Assembly: GCA_029945445.1 (NCBI GenBank)
Contig: JAQSCO010000009.1
Coordinates: 62,001 to 126,000 of the forward strand
Source: Lacunisphaera sp.
GTDB lineage: Bacteria > Verrucomicrobiota > Verrucomicrobiia > Opitutales > Opitutaceae
DNA: 64,000 bases
Reading direction: 5' to 3'
Part shown: piece after piece, positions 16,101 to 23,836 of the stretch
How positions within the stretch are numbered: the first letter of the stretch is position 1
Layout: each line of letters starts with the position of its first letter
The notes under the pieces: generated by a model
What the model was told of the DNA's origin: nothing
The model's input: the letters and a program-made list of their open reading frames with translations, nothing else
The model's database searches: none
Program-made: the position numbers and the translations under genes

Positions 16101-19001
16101 GTGCTCGATGACGATGATGCTGTGGCCGCGATCCACGATGCGCTGGAGCACCTCGAGCAGGCGCTTCACGTCGTGGCGGTGCAGGCCGGTGGTGGGTTCG
16201 TCCAGCAGCAGCAAGGCGCCGGCGGAAGACGGGAGGCGGGAGGCGGGAGGAGTGAGGGCTGACTCGGAAGCGAAATCGCTGAGATAGCGGACGAGCTTCA
16301 GGCGCTGGGACTCGCCGCCGGAGAGGGTGTTGAGCGGCTGGCCGAGCGGGAGGTAGCCGAGGCCGACCTCGGCGAGCGCGGCGAGGCGGCGGTGGATTTC
16401 AGCGTGACCGGCGAAGAGCTTCAGCGAGTCGGTGACATTCATCGCCAGCAGGTCGGCGATGGACTGGTTGTTCCAGGTGATGGCGAGCACCTCGGGCTTG
16501 AAGCGCTGGCCCGCGCAGATCGGGCAGGGCACGAAGACGTCGGAGAGGAACTGCATCTCGACGCGCTCGCAGCCGAGACCCTGGCAATTGTCGCAGCGGC
16601 CGTCACCGCTGTTGAAGGAGAAGCTGGAGGCGTTGAAACCGGCCTCCTGCGCCGCGGGAACCGTGGCGTAGAGTTCGCGGATGCGCTCCCAGGCCTCGCA
16701 ATAGAGCGCGGGATTCGAGCGCGGGGTGCGACTGAGCGGCGACTGGTCGACGATCACGACCTCGGAGAAGGCGAGGTCGGACTTGACCGACTCGATCTCG
16801 GCGGGGTCCTCCGTCATCAGGCTGCGCTGGGTGAGCAGGCCCTGGCCGATGACGTTGTCGAGGAGGGTGGACTTGCCCGAGCCGGACACGCCGGAGAGGC
16901 ACACGAGGCGCTGGAGCGGCAGCCGGAAGGAGAGATTGCGGATGTTGTGCTTCGAGGCGTTCTTGAAGGAGAGCCAATGATCGGCGGCCGGGCGGCGCTG
17001 CGCCGGGAGGTCGATGTGCTGCCGGCCCGAAAAGTAGGCGCCGGTGATGCTGCGCGGCGAGGCCAGCATGCCGCCGACCGTGCCTTGGAAAACAATCTCG
17101 CCGCCGCGGACGCCCGGCTCGGGACCGACCTCGACGACGTGGTCGGCGGCGCGGATCATCGCCTCGTCGTGCTCGACCACGACGACGGTGTTGCCGGTGT
17201 CGGTCAGCGTGCGGATGATGCCGAGCAGCCGGTCGATGTCGCGCGGGTGCAGGCCGACGGACGGCTCGTCGAGGACGAAGAGGGTGTCGACCAGCGAAGT
17301 GCCGAGGCAGGAGGTGAGGTTGACGCGCTGGACCTCGCCGCCGGAGAGGGTGCGCGAAGTGCGGTCGAGGGTGAGATAGCCGAGGCCGACCTGCTGCAGG
17401 TAGCGCAGGCGCGTGACGATGGAGTCGTGCGCGATTGAGGCGCTGTGCGCCTCGCTGATTTTCGATTTTGAATTCTCAATTTTCGATTGCTGAACCAAAA
17501 CCAGCAGTTCGCTGATCGGGAGTTGGTAGAGCTGGGGCAGGGTGTAGCCGCGCCATTTCCAGCAGAGGGCTTCGGGCTGGAGCCGGGCGCCGTGGCACTC
17601 GGGGCAGGGATTGTAGGCCCGGTAGCGAGAAAGGAAGACCCGCACATGCATCTTGTAGGTTGTCTTCTCGAGGTAACGGAAGAACCCCTTCAGCCCATAC
17701 CAGTATTTCGGCCATTGGTTGGTCTCGCCGTCGTAGCCCGGCGACCCGTCGAGCACGAAGGTCTTCTGCGCCGGTGTGAGCGTGGCGAAGGGGACGGTGA
17801 CCGGCAGGCCGACTTTTTTCGCGAACTGGATGAGGTCTTTCTTGGACTCGCCGTAGATCTCGCCCTCCCACGGGCGGATGGCGCCGTCCGCGATCGAGAG
17901 CGAGTGGTCGGGGATGGCCAGGCGGTAGTCGATGTCGATGACGCGGCCGAAACCGCGGCACTTCGGGCAGGCGCCGAGCGGCGAGTTGAAGGAAAAGAGG
18001 CCCGGCGTGGCGGGGCGGAAGGTGCGGCCGGTCTTCGGGGAGTGGAGGCCGCGCGAATAATGGCCGGCAGGGAAAACGAATTGAGAGCTTTCCCGTTGCT
18101 GACTGCTGCCAGCCCGGGATCTGTCCGGGCCGTCGTCCGGCAAAAACAGATGGATCTCGCCCTTGCCGAAATGCAGGGCGGCTTCGGTGGCCTCGAGGAA
18201 GCGCGATTGGTTGTCCGCGGAAATCAACAGGCGGTCCTGGATGACATACAGAAAAGTCGAATGGCGAAGGTCGGAAGGCGAAGACTGTGCAAGGAGATCC
18301 TCGATTTTGTGGACTGCCACAGCGCCATCCGCCATCCGTCTTTCGCCTTTCGCCATGGGTCGCGGTGCCAGCACGCGAGTGTAGCCTTGGCCCTTGATGC
18401 TGGTGAGCACCTCCGTCCATTTCAGGTTCTCGGGCTTGGCGATGCGGAAGCAGAGCAGCAGGGTCGCGGGGTCCCGTTGCGGGCCGTCGCCCGGCCAAGG
18501 GTGCGCGGCCTGCGTCTTGGCCCAGATCGTCGCCGGGGTGTCGTCCTCGACCTTCTCGCCGGTGGCGGGGTCGTAGCATTCGGCGACGTGGCTGAACCAG
18601 ACCTTCGCGAAGTCGGTCAGCTCGGTCATGGTGCCGACGGTCGAGCGCGAGGTCTTGACCGTGTTGGACTGCTCGATGGCAATGGACGGCCGGATGTTCT
18701 CGATCGAGTCGACCTTGGGCTTGTCGAGCAGGTCGAGAAACTGCCGCGTGTAGGCGCTGAAGGTCTCGACGTAGCGCCGCTGCCCCTCGGCGTGGAGCGT
18801 GTCGAAGACCAGCGAGGACTTGCCGGCGCCGCTGAGGCCGGTGACGACGATGAACTTGCCCAGCGGCAGATCGAGGTCGAAGCCCTTGAGGTTGTTCTGG
18901 CGGACGCCGCGCAGGCGGATGGACTCGGGGGCGGAGGTGGACGGCACGGCAGGCACTGAATGATGACGAATGAGCGGAACGCAAACCGGCCCGCGGATCA
19001 A
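13140..19001 (-). CDS. uvrA: double-length UvrA-like excinuclease ATPase, four ABC domains
   Basis: UvrA is the damage-sensing ATPase of nucleotide excision repair. This protein has 1953 residues, twice the usual 940, because two UvrA units are fused. Walker A loops lie near residues 55-63 (GLSGAGKSS), 707 and 1073 (SGSGKST) and 1626 (SGAGKST). ABC signatures LSGGE lie near 551, 892, 1449 and 1831. All four zinc modules keep their cysteines (e.g. CPKC, CDNC, CPTC, CETC). Walker B is LDEP in three domains but LEEP in the fourth. Several repeat-like stretches lie in frame at loops. ATG 19001 is the longest start; GTG at 18956 is also possible. Double UvrAs are known from Chlamydiae, which fits a PVC host. 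Confidence 0.93.
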   Translation of the reverse strand: MIRGPVCVPLIRHHSVPAVPSTSAPESIRLRGVRQNNLKGFDLDLPLGKFIVVTGLSGAGKSSLVFDTLHAEGQRRYVETFSAYTRQFLDLLDKPKVDSIENIRPSIAIEQSNTVKTSRSTVGTMTELTDFAKVWFSHVAECYDPATGEKVEDDTPATIWAKTQAAHPWPGDGPQRDPATLLLCFRIAKPENLKWTEVLTSIKGQGYTRVLAPRPMAKGERRMADGAVAVHKIEDLLAQSSPSDLRHSTFLYVIQDRLLISADNQSRFLEATEAALHFGKGEIHLFLPDDGPDRSRAGSSQQRESSQFVFPAGHYSRGLHSPKTGRTFRPATPGLFSFNSPLGACPKCRGFGRVIDIDYRLAIPDHSLSIADGAIRPWEGEIYGESKKDLIQFAKKVGLPVTVPFATLTPAQKTFVLDGSPGYDGETNQWPKYWYGLKGFFRYLEKTTYKMHVRVFLSRYRAYNPCPECHGARLQPEALCWKWRGYTLPQLYQLPISELLVLVQQSKIENSKSKISEAHSASIAHDSIVTRLRYLQQVGLGYLTLDRTSRTLSGGEVQRVNLTSCLGTSLVDTLFVLDEPSVGLHPRDIDRLLGIIRTLTDTGNTVVVVEHDEAMIRAADHVVEVGPEPGVRGGEIVFQGTVGGMLASPRSITGAYFSGRQHIDLPAQRRPAADHWLSFKNASKHNIRNLSFRLPLQRLVCLSGVSGSGKSTLLDNVIGQGLLTQRSLMTEDPAEIESVKSDLAFSEVVIVDQSPLSRTPRSNPALYCEAWERIRELYATVPAAQEAGFNASSFSFNSGDGRCDNCQGLGCERVEMQFLSDVFVPCPICAGQRFKPEVLAITWNNQSIADLLAMNVTDSLKLFAGHAEIHRRLAALAEVGLGYLPLGQPLNTLSGGESQRLKLVRYLSDFASESALTPPASRLPSSAGALLLLDEPTTGLHRHDVKRLLEVLQRIVDRGHSIIVIEHNLDVLKSADWILEVGPEAGANGGRIVAEGTPEDLARADTATSPFLRSALAATETLLAAAEDAAPYQASLTASPGELTVLGARENNLKNISLTIPHRQLSVVTGVSGSGKSTLAFDIIFAEGQRRFMESMSPYARQFVEQLPRPDIDRLSGIPPTVAIEQRVTRGSRKSTVATITEVAQYLRLLYAKLGIQHHPETGRAVTPLSPSQLRQLLDKILASPKAKKAKHLYLCAPLVRSRKGHHEPIAKWIGKQGYEIMRADGRLLRVDTFQKLDRYKEHDIEAVVADLKGKPSKETVAAGLTLALQVGKGTCFLLTPGGEVLSWFSTTRTDIESGESFPELDPKYFSFNSPRGWCPTCRGHGRIYDWMLKPDEDEERSDEVVDALRTFDPDDPSSHGKACPTCHGDRLNRIARAVKLPLKKSGPISLPDLGRLMPADLLKTLRNLQLDARGKLITQDIIPQIEERLRFLGQVGLDYLQLDRPTETLSGGEAQRIRLAAQLGSNLSGVLYVLDEPSIGLHARDNDRLIDTLLGLRDKGNTVLVVEHDDVVMARADRIIDLGPGAGIHGGTVLANESPAAIMANPSSLTGLFLAKGIAHPLRGTYRPLSAVGARLVRARPGRGQATPLQEPDWLELSGAHYRNLKDLTLRLPLGRLTLVCGPSGAGKSTLFRDLLHPAVSCAIKRRKAKLAGKDFLKHARFETDDGAKVVPFTALTGANGFRTVVEVDQSPIGKTPRSTPATYLGIFDLIRQFFASLPEAKMRGYTASRFSFNTAGGRCETCSGAGRIKFEMAFMPDSYLPCDACRGSRYGPELADITWKNKTIGQVLQLSFDEAAVFFDFHSQLSQVCKLMVDCGLGYLTLGQSSPSLSGGEAQRLKLVTELTKGLATYKERSHNITVRNLYLLEEPTIGLHLSDCEKLIGVLHNLVDQGHTVVVIEHHLDLLAEADYIVELGPNGGPTGGEIMYQGPLAGLLKVKRSPTAPYLREKLKR
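14231..14285. repeat. GTAGGGGCG palindromic element inside uvrA
   Basis: GTAGGGGCG (14231-14239) pairs perfectly with CGCCCCTAC (14277-14285), with an inner GCGTGG/CCACGC hairpin. It has the look of the intergenic elements at 3161 and 23723 but lies in the uvrA reading frame, encoding residues 1573-1591 in a linker before the fourth Walker A. Confidence 0.75.
18256..18356. repeat. inverted word-array element inside uvrA
   Basis: One arm has ATGGCGAAGG and GGAAGGCGAAGAC (18260-18285); the other has GCCATCCGCCATCCG and CTTTCGCCTTTCGCCAT (18324-18356). This is the same arrayed-word inverted layout as the elements at 915 and 2276, but in frame, covering uvrA residues 216-249. Confidence 0.6.
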
Positions 19002-19039
19002 CCCGAGTCTGCTGACATGACGTTGTCAGGAGGGCTCGG

Positions 19040-19099
19040 CTGTAGGAGGGGCTTTATGCCCCGAACCGAGTCCATCGCGGCGCAAAGCCGCTCCTACAG
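19040..19099. repeat. two-hairpin palindromic repeat upstream of uvrA
   Basis: CTGTAGGAG (19040-19048) and CTCCTACAG (19091-19099) form a perfect 9-bp outer stem. It encloses two small hairpins, GGGGC-TTTAT-GCCCC and GCGGC-GCAAA-GCCGC. It occupies the 111-base gap between uvrA and the glycosyltransferase gene. The 3' half of the element at 23772-23800 (GGGGCGTAAAGCCCCTCCTA) is a close relative. Confidence 0.75.
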
Positions 19100-19112
19100 T
19101 TCCCGATCAACC

Positions 19113-20198
19113 TCACCCCTTGGTCAATTCCCGGAACAGGTTCAGATGCGCCTGCATCTGGCGTTCCGGGACGAAATTCGCCTGGGCGTGCTCGCGGCCG
19201 TGCTGGGCGAACCGCCGCCGCTCGGCCGGCTGGCGCATGAGGCGGTCCAGCGCCGCGACGAAGCCCGCCTGGTCGTGGTTGGCGATGAGGCAGCCGGACT
19301 TGTCCGGCGCAAAGCACTCGCCGACGCCCACGACATCGTAGGCCACGGCGGGCAGGCCGTGCAGCTGGGCCTCGATGAGGAAATTCGAGAGCGACTCGCT
19401 CTGCGAGGCCAGCACGGCGAGGTCGGACGCGAGGTAGAGCGGCGTGGGATCGGAGGTGTAGCCGAGGAACTTCACCCGCGCGCCGAGGCCGAGGTCATGG
19501 GCGAGGCGCTCACATTTCTTGCGCGCCGGGCCGTCGCCGGCCAGCCAGAGCTGCCAGTCGAGGTAGCCCGGGAGCTTGGCGCAAAGCTCGATGAGTTCGC
19601 GTTGGTTTTTCTCCGGCCGGAACATTGCGACGTTGAGCAGCACCACGGTCGTGGGGTTGGCCCCGTGGTAGCGCCGCAGGGCGTTGTTGCGTGCGGCGGT
19701 CTCGTCGGTGAAGCGCAGCGAGGAGTTGTGGATGACCGTGACCTTGTGCGAGGGGATGTCGTGGACGTCGGTCAGCACGCGCTTGGCGACGTGGCTGTTG
19801 GCGATGATGTGCCGGCAAATCCCCAGGGAGCGCACAAAGAGGTAGGGGAGGAACTTGCCCGTGCGCATGGTGCAGATGACGGCGGCCCGGGGCACGCGGC
19901 GCTGGATGAAGCCCGCGTAGCAGTTCGCCATGCGGCCCATGCAGAGGACGAGGTCGGGGACGGCCTCCTCGGCGGCCTTCAACAGGCCCGGCGCAAACCA
20001 GTCAAGACGGGTGTCGAACGGCTGCAGCGAGCGGAAGGCGAAGGGCTGCTGCTCGCCGTCGAGCTCCAGCACGCCGCGCGGTCGGAAAGTGAGGAGGGTG
20101 ACCTCGTGCCCGGCCTTGGCGAAGGCTGTGGCCATGAACACGGATTGGCGCTCAGTGCCGCCGCTGCGAAGGTAGTCCTGGACGATGAGAATTTTCAT
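19113..20198 (-). CDS. glycosyltransferase family 4
   Basis: 361 residues with the two-domain GT-B layout of retaining glycosyltransferases. The N-terminus MKILIVQDYLRSGGTERQ has the glycine-rich start. The C-terminal half has DWQLWLAGDGPARKKCERLA, VKFLGYTSD and the phosphate-binding region SQSESLSNFLIEAQLHGLP with the paired acidic residues of the EX7E type. Sugar donor and acceptor unknown; cell-surface polysaccharide is likely. The open frame begins 12 codons earlier, but MKILIVQDY at 20198 is the canonical start. Confidence 0.9.
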   Translation of the reverse strand: MKILIVQDYLRSGGTERQSVFMATAFAKAGHEVTLLTFRPRGVLELDGEQQPFAFRSLQPFDTRLDWFAPGLLKAAEEAVPDLVLCMGRMANCYAGFIQRRVPRAAVICTMRTGKFLPYLFVRSLGICRHIIANSHVAKRVLTDVHDIPSHKVTVIHNSSLRFTDETAARNNALRRYHGANPTTVVLLNVAMFRPEKNQRELIELCAKLPGYLDWQLWLAGDGPARKKCERLAHDLGLGARVKFLGYTSDPTPLYLASDLAVLASQSESLSNFLIEAQLHGLPAVAYDVVGVGECFAPDKSGCLIANHDQAGFVAALDRLMRQPAERRRFAQHGREHAQANFVPERQMQAHLNLFRELTKG

Positions 20199-20241
20199 TG
20201 CTCCGCGAAGGGTCGCGGCAAAGGGTTGGGGCAATCATTCA

Positions 20242-20661
20242 ATGAACAACGCGTTCGTCAACCTGCTGGTGCGGTGGCTGGTGCTGGCCATCGGCGTGAC
20301 CCTGAGCACCAAGCTGGTGTCGGGCATCACCTGCGACAACAGCACGACCCTCGCCGTGGTGGTGCTGGTGCTGAGCTTCTTCAACGCCGTGCTGAAGCCG
20401 CTGCTGATGCTCTTTGCGCTGCCGTTCATCGTCCTCTCCCTCGGCATCGGCATCTGGATCATCAACGCGCTCCTGTTCTATTGGGCGGGCCGGCTGGTGG
20501 AAGGCTTCCATGTCGCCGGCTTTGGCTCGGCCATGCTGGGGTCGCTCATCGTCAGCATCACCAGCCTGGTGATGAACCGCCTGCTGACCCCGCCGAAGCC
20601 GCCGGCGCCGCCCGCGTCTTCGTCAGGTCCGGCCCGGCGCGATGACGTGATTGATATCTGA
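20242..20661 (+). CDS. four-TM protein of the phage holin family IV (YvlD-like)
   Basis: 139 residues with four hydrophobic segments and FNAVLKPLLMLFALPFIVLSLG, the family's signature region (PF04020 type), plus a Pro/Ala-rich cytoplasmic tail. Despite the name these are chromosomal membrane proteins of unknown role, and nothing around it is phage-like. ATG 20242 (MNNAFVNLLVRW) is chosen over an upstream start that would overlap the divergent glycosyltransferase gene. Confidence 0.88.
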   Translation: MNNAFVNLLVRWLVLAIGVTLSTKLVSGITCDNSTTLAVVVLVLSFFNAVLKPLLMLFALPFIVLSLGIGIWIINALLFYWAGRLVEGFHVAGFGSAMLGSLIVSITSLVMNRLLTPPKPPAPPASSSGPARRDDVIDI

Positions 20662-20662
20662 G

Positions 20663-20722
20663 GGTGGATCCCGGCCTCCGGACGGGTTTTGGAGCAAGCG
20701 CGTCCGGAGGCCGCGCTCCACC
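20663..20722. repeat. 60-bp palindrome with perfect 12-bp core stem
   Basis: The outer arms GGTGGA and TCCACC enclose GGCCTCCGGACG (20673-20684) and its exact complement CGTCCGGAGGCC (20701-20712). It starts two bases after the holin-family stop. The right end CGCGCTCCACCTTA resembles the end of the hairpin at 23810 (CGCGTTCCACCTTA), so a third repeat family is likely. It could also act as a terminator, but it lacks a U run. Confidence 0.75.
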
Positions 20723-20783
20723 TTAGTTTCCGTTTGACGGAACGTGGCCGGCTGGCGACTTTGCCCGCTCACAAACTCCCACT

Positions 20784-22178
20784 ATGGCAGAAGACATTTA
20801 CGACTTGGTGATCATCGGCGGCGGTCCGGCCGGCTACGTCGGCGCGATCCGCGCCGGGCAGCTCGGCAAGAAGGTCGCCGTCATCGAGCTCGAGCGCGCC
20901 GGCGGCACCTGCCTCAACTGGGGCTGCATCCCGACCAAGGCCCTGCTCAAGAGCGCCGAACTCTACCGCACCATCCAGAAGGCCGAGAGCTACGGCCTGA
21001 GCGTCACGGGCGCGTCGTTCGATTTCGCCAAGGTCATCGAGCGCTCGCGTGGCGTCGCCAGCCAGATGGCCAAGGGCGTCGAGTTCCTCTTCAAGAAGAA
21101 CAAGGTCGACTACTTCGTCGGCAAGGGCTCCGTCTCCGTTCCCGGTATGGTCGAGATCACCGCGGGCGAGCATAAGGGCAAATTTCTCCGGACGAAAAAC
21201 ATCCTCCTCTGCACCGGCCAGAAGCCGAAGCCGCTGCCGGGGCTGCCGGTCGACGGCGTGCGCGTGATGACCTCCCGCGAGGCCCTCGCCGCCAAGTCCG
21301 CGCCGAAGACCCTCGCGATCATCGGCGCCGGCGCCATCGGCGTGGAGTTCGCGTATTTCTTCAACGCCTTCGGCACGAAGGTCACGCTCATCGAGATGCT
21401 CCCGCAGGTTCTCCCCATCGAGGACGAGGAAGTTTCCAAGGTGCTCGAGCGCAGCTTCACCAAGCAGGGCATCACCATCCACACCGGCACCAAGAGCGAA
21501 AACATCCGCGTCGGGGAAAAAAGCGTGAAGCTCGACCTCGTGAAGGACGGCACCAAGACCGAGCTTGAGGTTGACACCGTGCTCGTCGCCATCGGCATCA
21601 CCTCCGCGCTCGACGGTCTGGTTTCGCCCAAGGTGAAGCTCGAGCTCGACCGCGGCTTCGTGAAGGTCGACGCCAACTACCAGACTTCCACGCCCGGCGT
21701 CTATGCCGCGGGCGACATCCAGGGTCCGCCGTGGCTCGCGCACGTCGCGTCGTTCCGCGCCATCCAGGCGGTCGAGGGCATGTTCGGCGTCACCCAGCCG
21801 AAGATGGTCGGCAATTTTCCGGGCTGCACCTATTGCCAGCCGCAGGTCGCCAGCACGGGCCTGACCGAGAAGCAGGCCAAGGAAAAGAAACTCGACTACA
21901 AGGTCGGCAAGTTCCCGTTCACCGCGGTCGGCAAGGCCGTCGCGTCCGGGGACACCGAGGGCTTCGTCAAGGTCATTGCCGACGCGAAAACCGGCGAAAT
22001 CTACGGTGTGCACATCATCGGTAACGAAGCCACCGAGCTGATCGCCGAGTATGGCCTCGCGATGAACCTCGAGGCCACGATCGACGAGATCCACCACACG
22101 ATTCACGCCCACCCGACGCTGTCCGAGGCCTTGGGTGAAGCCGCCCTGGCCACGCTCGGCAAGGCGATCCATACCTGA
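20784..22178 (+). CDS. lpdA: dihydrolipoyl dehydrogenase
   Basis: E3 subunit of 2-oxoacid dehydrogenase and glycine cleavage complexes: reoxidises dihydrolipoamide with NAD. 464 residues. FAD loop GGGPAGYVGA, redox pair C43/C48 in GGTCLNWGCIPTK, NAD loop IIGAGAIGVEFAYFF, FAD motif TPGVYAAGDI, and the catalytic His-Glu pair in HTIHAHPTLSEA near the C-terminus. No E1/E2 genes lie beside it. It is followed by a strong terminator at 22234, interrupted on its far side by the insertion sequence. Confidence 0.97.
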   Translation: MAEDIYDLVIIGGGPAGYVGAIRAGQLGKKVAVIELERAGGTCLNWGCIPTKALLKSAELYRTIQKAESYGLSVTGASFDFAKVIERSRGVASQMAKGVEFLFKKNKVDYFVGKGSVSVPGMVEITAGEHKGKFLRTKNILLCTGQKPKPLPGLPVDGVRVMTSREALAAKSAPKTLAIIGAGAIGVEFAYFFNAFGTKVTLIEMLPQVLPIEDEEVSKVLERSFTKQGITIHTGTKSENIRVGEKSVKLDLVKDGTKTELEVDTVLVAIGITSALDGLVSPKVKLELDRGFVKVDANYQTSTPGVYAAGDIQGPPWLAHVASFRAIQAVEGMFGVTQPKMVGNFPGCTYCQPQVASTGLTEKQAKEKKLDYKVGKFPFTAVGKAVASGDTEGFVKVIADAKTGEIYGVHIIGNEATELIAEYGLAMNLEATIDEIHHTIHAHPTLSEALGEAALATLGKAIHT

Positions 22179-22193
22179 GCACGCTTCGCGCGC

Positions 22194-22223
22194 AGCTTTA
22201 AGTGATAAGCTGTCAGCTTTAAG
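22194..22223. repeat. AGCTTTAAG direct-repeat element
   Basis: Two copies of AGCTTTAAG (22194-22202, 22215-22223) flank TGATAAGCTGTC between lpdA and its terminator. The AT-rich composition contrasts with the surrounding sequence. It resembles, at small scale, the other word-repeat elements. Confidence 0.5.
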
Positions 22224-22233
22224 TTCGAAAAAG

Positions 22234-22262
22234 AAAAGGCCGGCGAGAAGCCGGCCTTTTCG
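22234..22262 (+). terminator. intrinsic terminator of lpdA
   Basis: Perfect 11-bp stem AAAAGGCCGGC / GCCGGCCTTTT with loop GAGAA, 55 bases after the lpdA stop. The uridine run was originally TTTTCGTTTTG. The insertion sequence now begins just after TTTTCGTT, so the terminator itself is kept. Confidence 0.92.
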
Positions 22263-22264
22263 TT
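22257..22264. repeat. target site duplication, left copy (TTTTCGTT)
   Basis: Eight bases immediately left of the insertion sequence, identical to 23549-23556. ISL3-family elements typically make 8-bp duplications at AT-rich sites. Confidence 0.93.
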
Positions 22265-23548
22265 GGCTCTTCATCAAAGATTGGGGACATGGGGCTTTGG
22301 ACGAGCCACCATGTCCCCTGTGACTATCAATCTAACGCTACCCGGATACCGCATCCTCCGGTGGGAGAGCAATCTTATGATGCGGGTCTACGTCGAGGCG
22401 CTGGACCCGCCCCGACTGTGTGCTTGCTGCGGAGGCGGCCGCCTCCGCAGCAAGGGAAGGTATGAGCGGCGGGTGCGGCATTTGGCGTGCTTTGGCCGGC
22501 TGAGTGAACTGGTGATCGCCTGCCGGCGTTATCATTGTGCCGACTGCGAACGCAGCTTCGTGCAGCCGTTGCCGGGAGTGCGACCGGGCCGGCGGAGCAC
22601 GGAGCCGTGGCGCGAGACGATCTATGAGCGCCACGACGACGGGATCTGCGCCTCGGTGCTGGCGCGCCGGGAGCGCTTGGGTCCGGCCACCGTCGCGCGC
22701 ATCTACGCCCAGTTCACCGAGCGGAAGGCCAAGGAGCGCCTGAGCGTGGAGTGCCCCCGGGTCCTCGGCATTGACGAGCACACCCTGCACCGCGGCCAGC
22801 GCTTCGCGACCACCTTCTGCGATCTGCACCGCCGGCGCGTCTTTGACATCAGCCCCGGCCGGAGCGAGGCCGAGCTGGCCTCGTATCTGCGCACCCTGCG
22901 GGGCCGCGAGCAGGTCCGGGTCGTGTGCATCGACCTGTCCAACTCCTATCGCGCCATGATCAAACGGTGGTTCCCGCGGGCGGCCATCGTGGCGGACCGC
23001 TTCCACGCGATCCGCGTGGTCAGCCAGCACCTGCTCCGACTGGCCCGGCAGCTCTGCCCGGCGCTCGGCTGGAACCGGGCCTGGCTGGGGTTATTACGCA
23101 CCCGATCTGATCGGCTCGAGGCCCAGCAACGCCAGCGCTTGGCTCAGCTCTTCGCCGCGCACCCCGTCCTGGAGGGCATCCATGCCCTCAAGGATCGGCT
23201 CTGCCGGCTGCTCGCCCTGAAGACCCAAAACAAGGCCTCCTGCCGTCGCCACATCCGCACCCTCCTCGAACTCATCGCCCTCCTCAGAAAAGACGGACTC
23301 GAACCCGCCGTCACGCTCGCCAACACCCTCACCGCTTGGACCCAGGAGATCGTCCGCATGTGGCGCTTCACCCGCAACAACGGCATCACCGAGGGCTTCC
23401 ATCGCAAAATGAAACTCATCCAACGCCGCGCCTACGGCTTCCGCTCCTTCGCCAACTACCGCCTCCGCGTCATCGCTCAGTGCGGCTGACTAAAAAACCA
23501 TAACCCTCAACCCATGCATGCCCCCTCCCCAAACTTTGGTGTAGACCC
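22265..23548 (+). mobile_element. intact ISL3-family insertion sequence
   Basis: 1284 bp bounded by 23-bp imperfect inverted repeats: left GGCTCTTCATCAAAGATTGG continuing GGA (22265-22287), right 23526-23548 reading on the minus strand GGGTCTACACCAAAGTTTGG continuing GGA, with 19 of 23 positions matching. Flanked by the perfect 8-bp duplication TTTTCGTT. It carries one full transposase gene. It sits between the lpdA terminator and tRNA-Arg; with perfect duplications and an open transposase, insertion looks recent. An exact IS name needs a database comparison. Confidence 0.93.
22311..23489 (+). CDS. ISL3-family transposase
   Basis: 392 residues. The N-terminal zinc-finger region has CACCGG and a later CADC. 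The DDE catalytic core shows D in LGIDEHTLHRGQ, D in VCIDLSNSYRAMIK and VADRFHAIRV, and E in NNGITEGFHRKMKLIQRRAYG, all typical of ISL3. ATG 22311 starts MSPVTINLTLPGYRI; an earlier in-frame start at 22263 lies partly outside the element and is unlikely. The frame is uninterrupted, so the enzyme is probably functional. Confidence 0.93.
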   Translation: MSPVTINLTLPGYRILRWESNLMMRVYVEALDPPRLCACCGGGRLRSKGRYERRVRHLACFGRLSELVIACRRYHCADCERSFVQPLPGVRPGRRSTEPWRETIYERHDDGICASVLARRERLGPATVARIYAQFTERKAKERLSVECPRVLGIDEHTLHRGQRFATTFCDLHRRRVFDISPGRSEAELASYLRTLRGREQVRVVCIDLSNSYRAMIKRWFPRAAIVADRFHAIRVVSQHLLRLARQLCPALGWNRAWLGLLRTRSDRLEAQQRQRLAQLFAAHPVLEGIHALKDRLCRLLALKTQNKASCRRHIRTLLELIALLRKDGLEPAVTLANTLTAWTQEIVRMWRFTRNNGITEGFHRKMKLIQRRAYGFRSFANYRLRVIAQCG

Positions 23549-23556
23549 TTTTCGTT
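23549..23556. repeat. target site duplication, right copy (TTTTCGTT)
   Basis: Exact copy of 22257-22264, directly right of the insertion sequence. Removing the element and one copy restores the continuous lpdA terminator tail TTTTCGTTTTGC. Confidence 0.93.
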
Positions 23557-23590
23557 TTGCTGGCCTGCCAGCCATAGGCTAGGCGGAGGC

Positions 23591-23665
23591 TGGTGCGAGT
23601 GCCGGGAGTCGAACCCGGATCATCAGCTTCGGAGGCGGATACACTATCCATTGTGCTACACTCGC
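23591..23665 (-). tRNA. tRNA-Arg (anticodon CCG)
   Basis: The minus strand folds as a cloverleaf: acceptor GCGAGTG / CACTCGC, D stem GCAC/GTGT, anticodon loop CTCCGAA (anticodon CCG), T arm CCGGG-TTCGACT-CCCGG, discriminator A and an encoded CCA (23591-23593). The anticodon stem TCCGC / GCTGA has one C-U mismatch (29-41), where GCGGA would pair perfectly. It decodes CGG, a frequent arginine codon in this GC-rich genome. The insertion sequence ends 42 bases beyond its 3' end. Confidence 0.93.
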
Positions 23666-23722
23666 AAATAACCGAGCGGCTAGCTTCCTCGGGCGGGGCG
23701 GGAGTTCAAGCAGGTTTTGCAG

Positions 23723-23800
23723 GTAGGGGCGCTTGCCCTCAAGCGCCCGGGCCGTTGGGGACAACGGCCGCCACCAATCGGGGCGTAAAGCCCCTCCTAC
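23723..23800. repeat. compound GTAGGGGCG palindromic repeat
   Basis: It starts GTAGGGGCGCTTGCCCTC and ends CCCCTCCTAC. It contains three hairpins: GGGCGCTTG/CAAGCGCCC, CCGTTG/CAACGG and GGGGC/GCCCC (loop GTAAA). It lies in the 171-base gap between tRNA-Arg and the phosphofructokinase gene and combines features of the elements at 3161 and 19040. Confidence 0.75.
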
Positions 23801-23809
23801 AGGACGGAA

Positions 23810-23831
23810 AACGCGCTGGGGTCAGCGCGTT
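23810..23831 (-). terminator. hairpin downstream of PPi-phosphofructokinase
   Basis: Perfect 9-bp stem AACGCGCTG / CAGCGCGTT with a 4-base loop, five bases past the stop on the minus strand and followed by TTCC. Likely 3'-end hairpin or terminator. Its right flank GCGTTCCACCTTA also resembles the palindrome end at 20713. Confidence 0.6.
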
Positions 23832-23836
23832 CCACC

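Noticed and set aside
15027-18984. Long plus- and minus-strand open frames overlapping uvrA (e.g. 15027-16262, 17476-18984)
   Set aside because: All lie within the UvrA reading frame, which has full domain support. The alternatives have shadow-frame composition and no motif.
20242-20661. Possible prophage because of the holin family name
   Set aside because: The family is mostly chromosomal, and no phage gene, integrase or lysis partner is nearby.
22263-22310. Earlier start for the transposase at 22263
   Set aside because: It would begin inside the target duplication, outside the element, and the added residues are not family-like.
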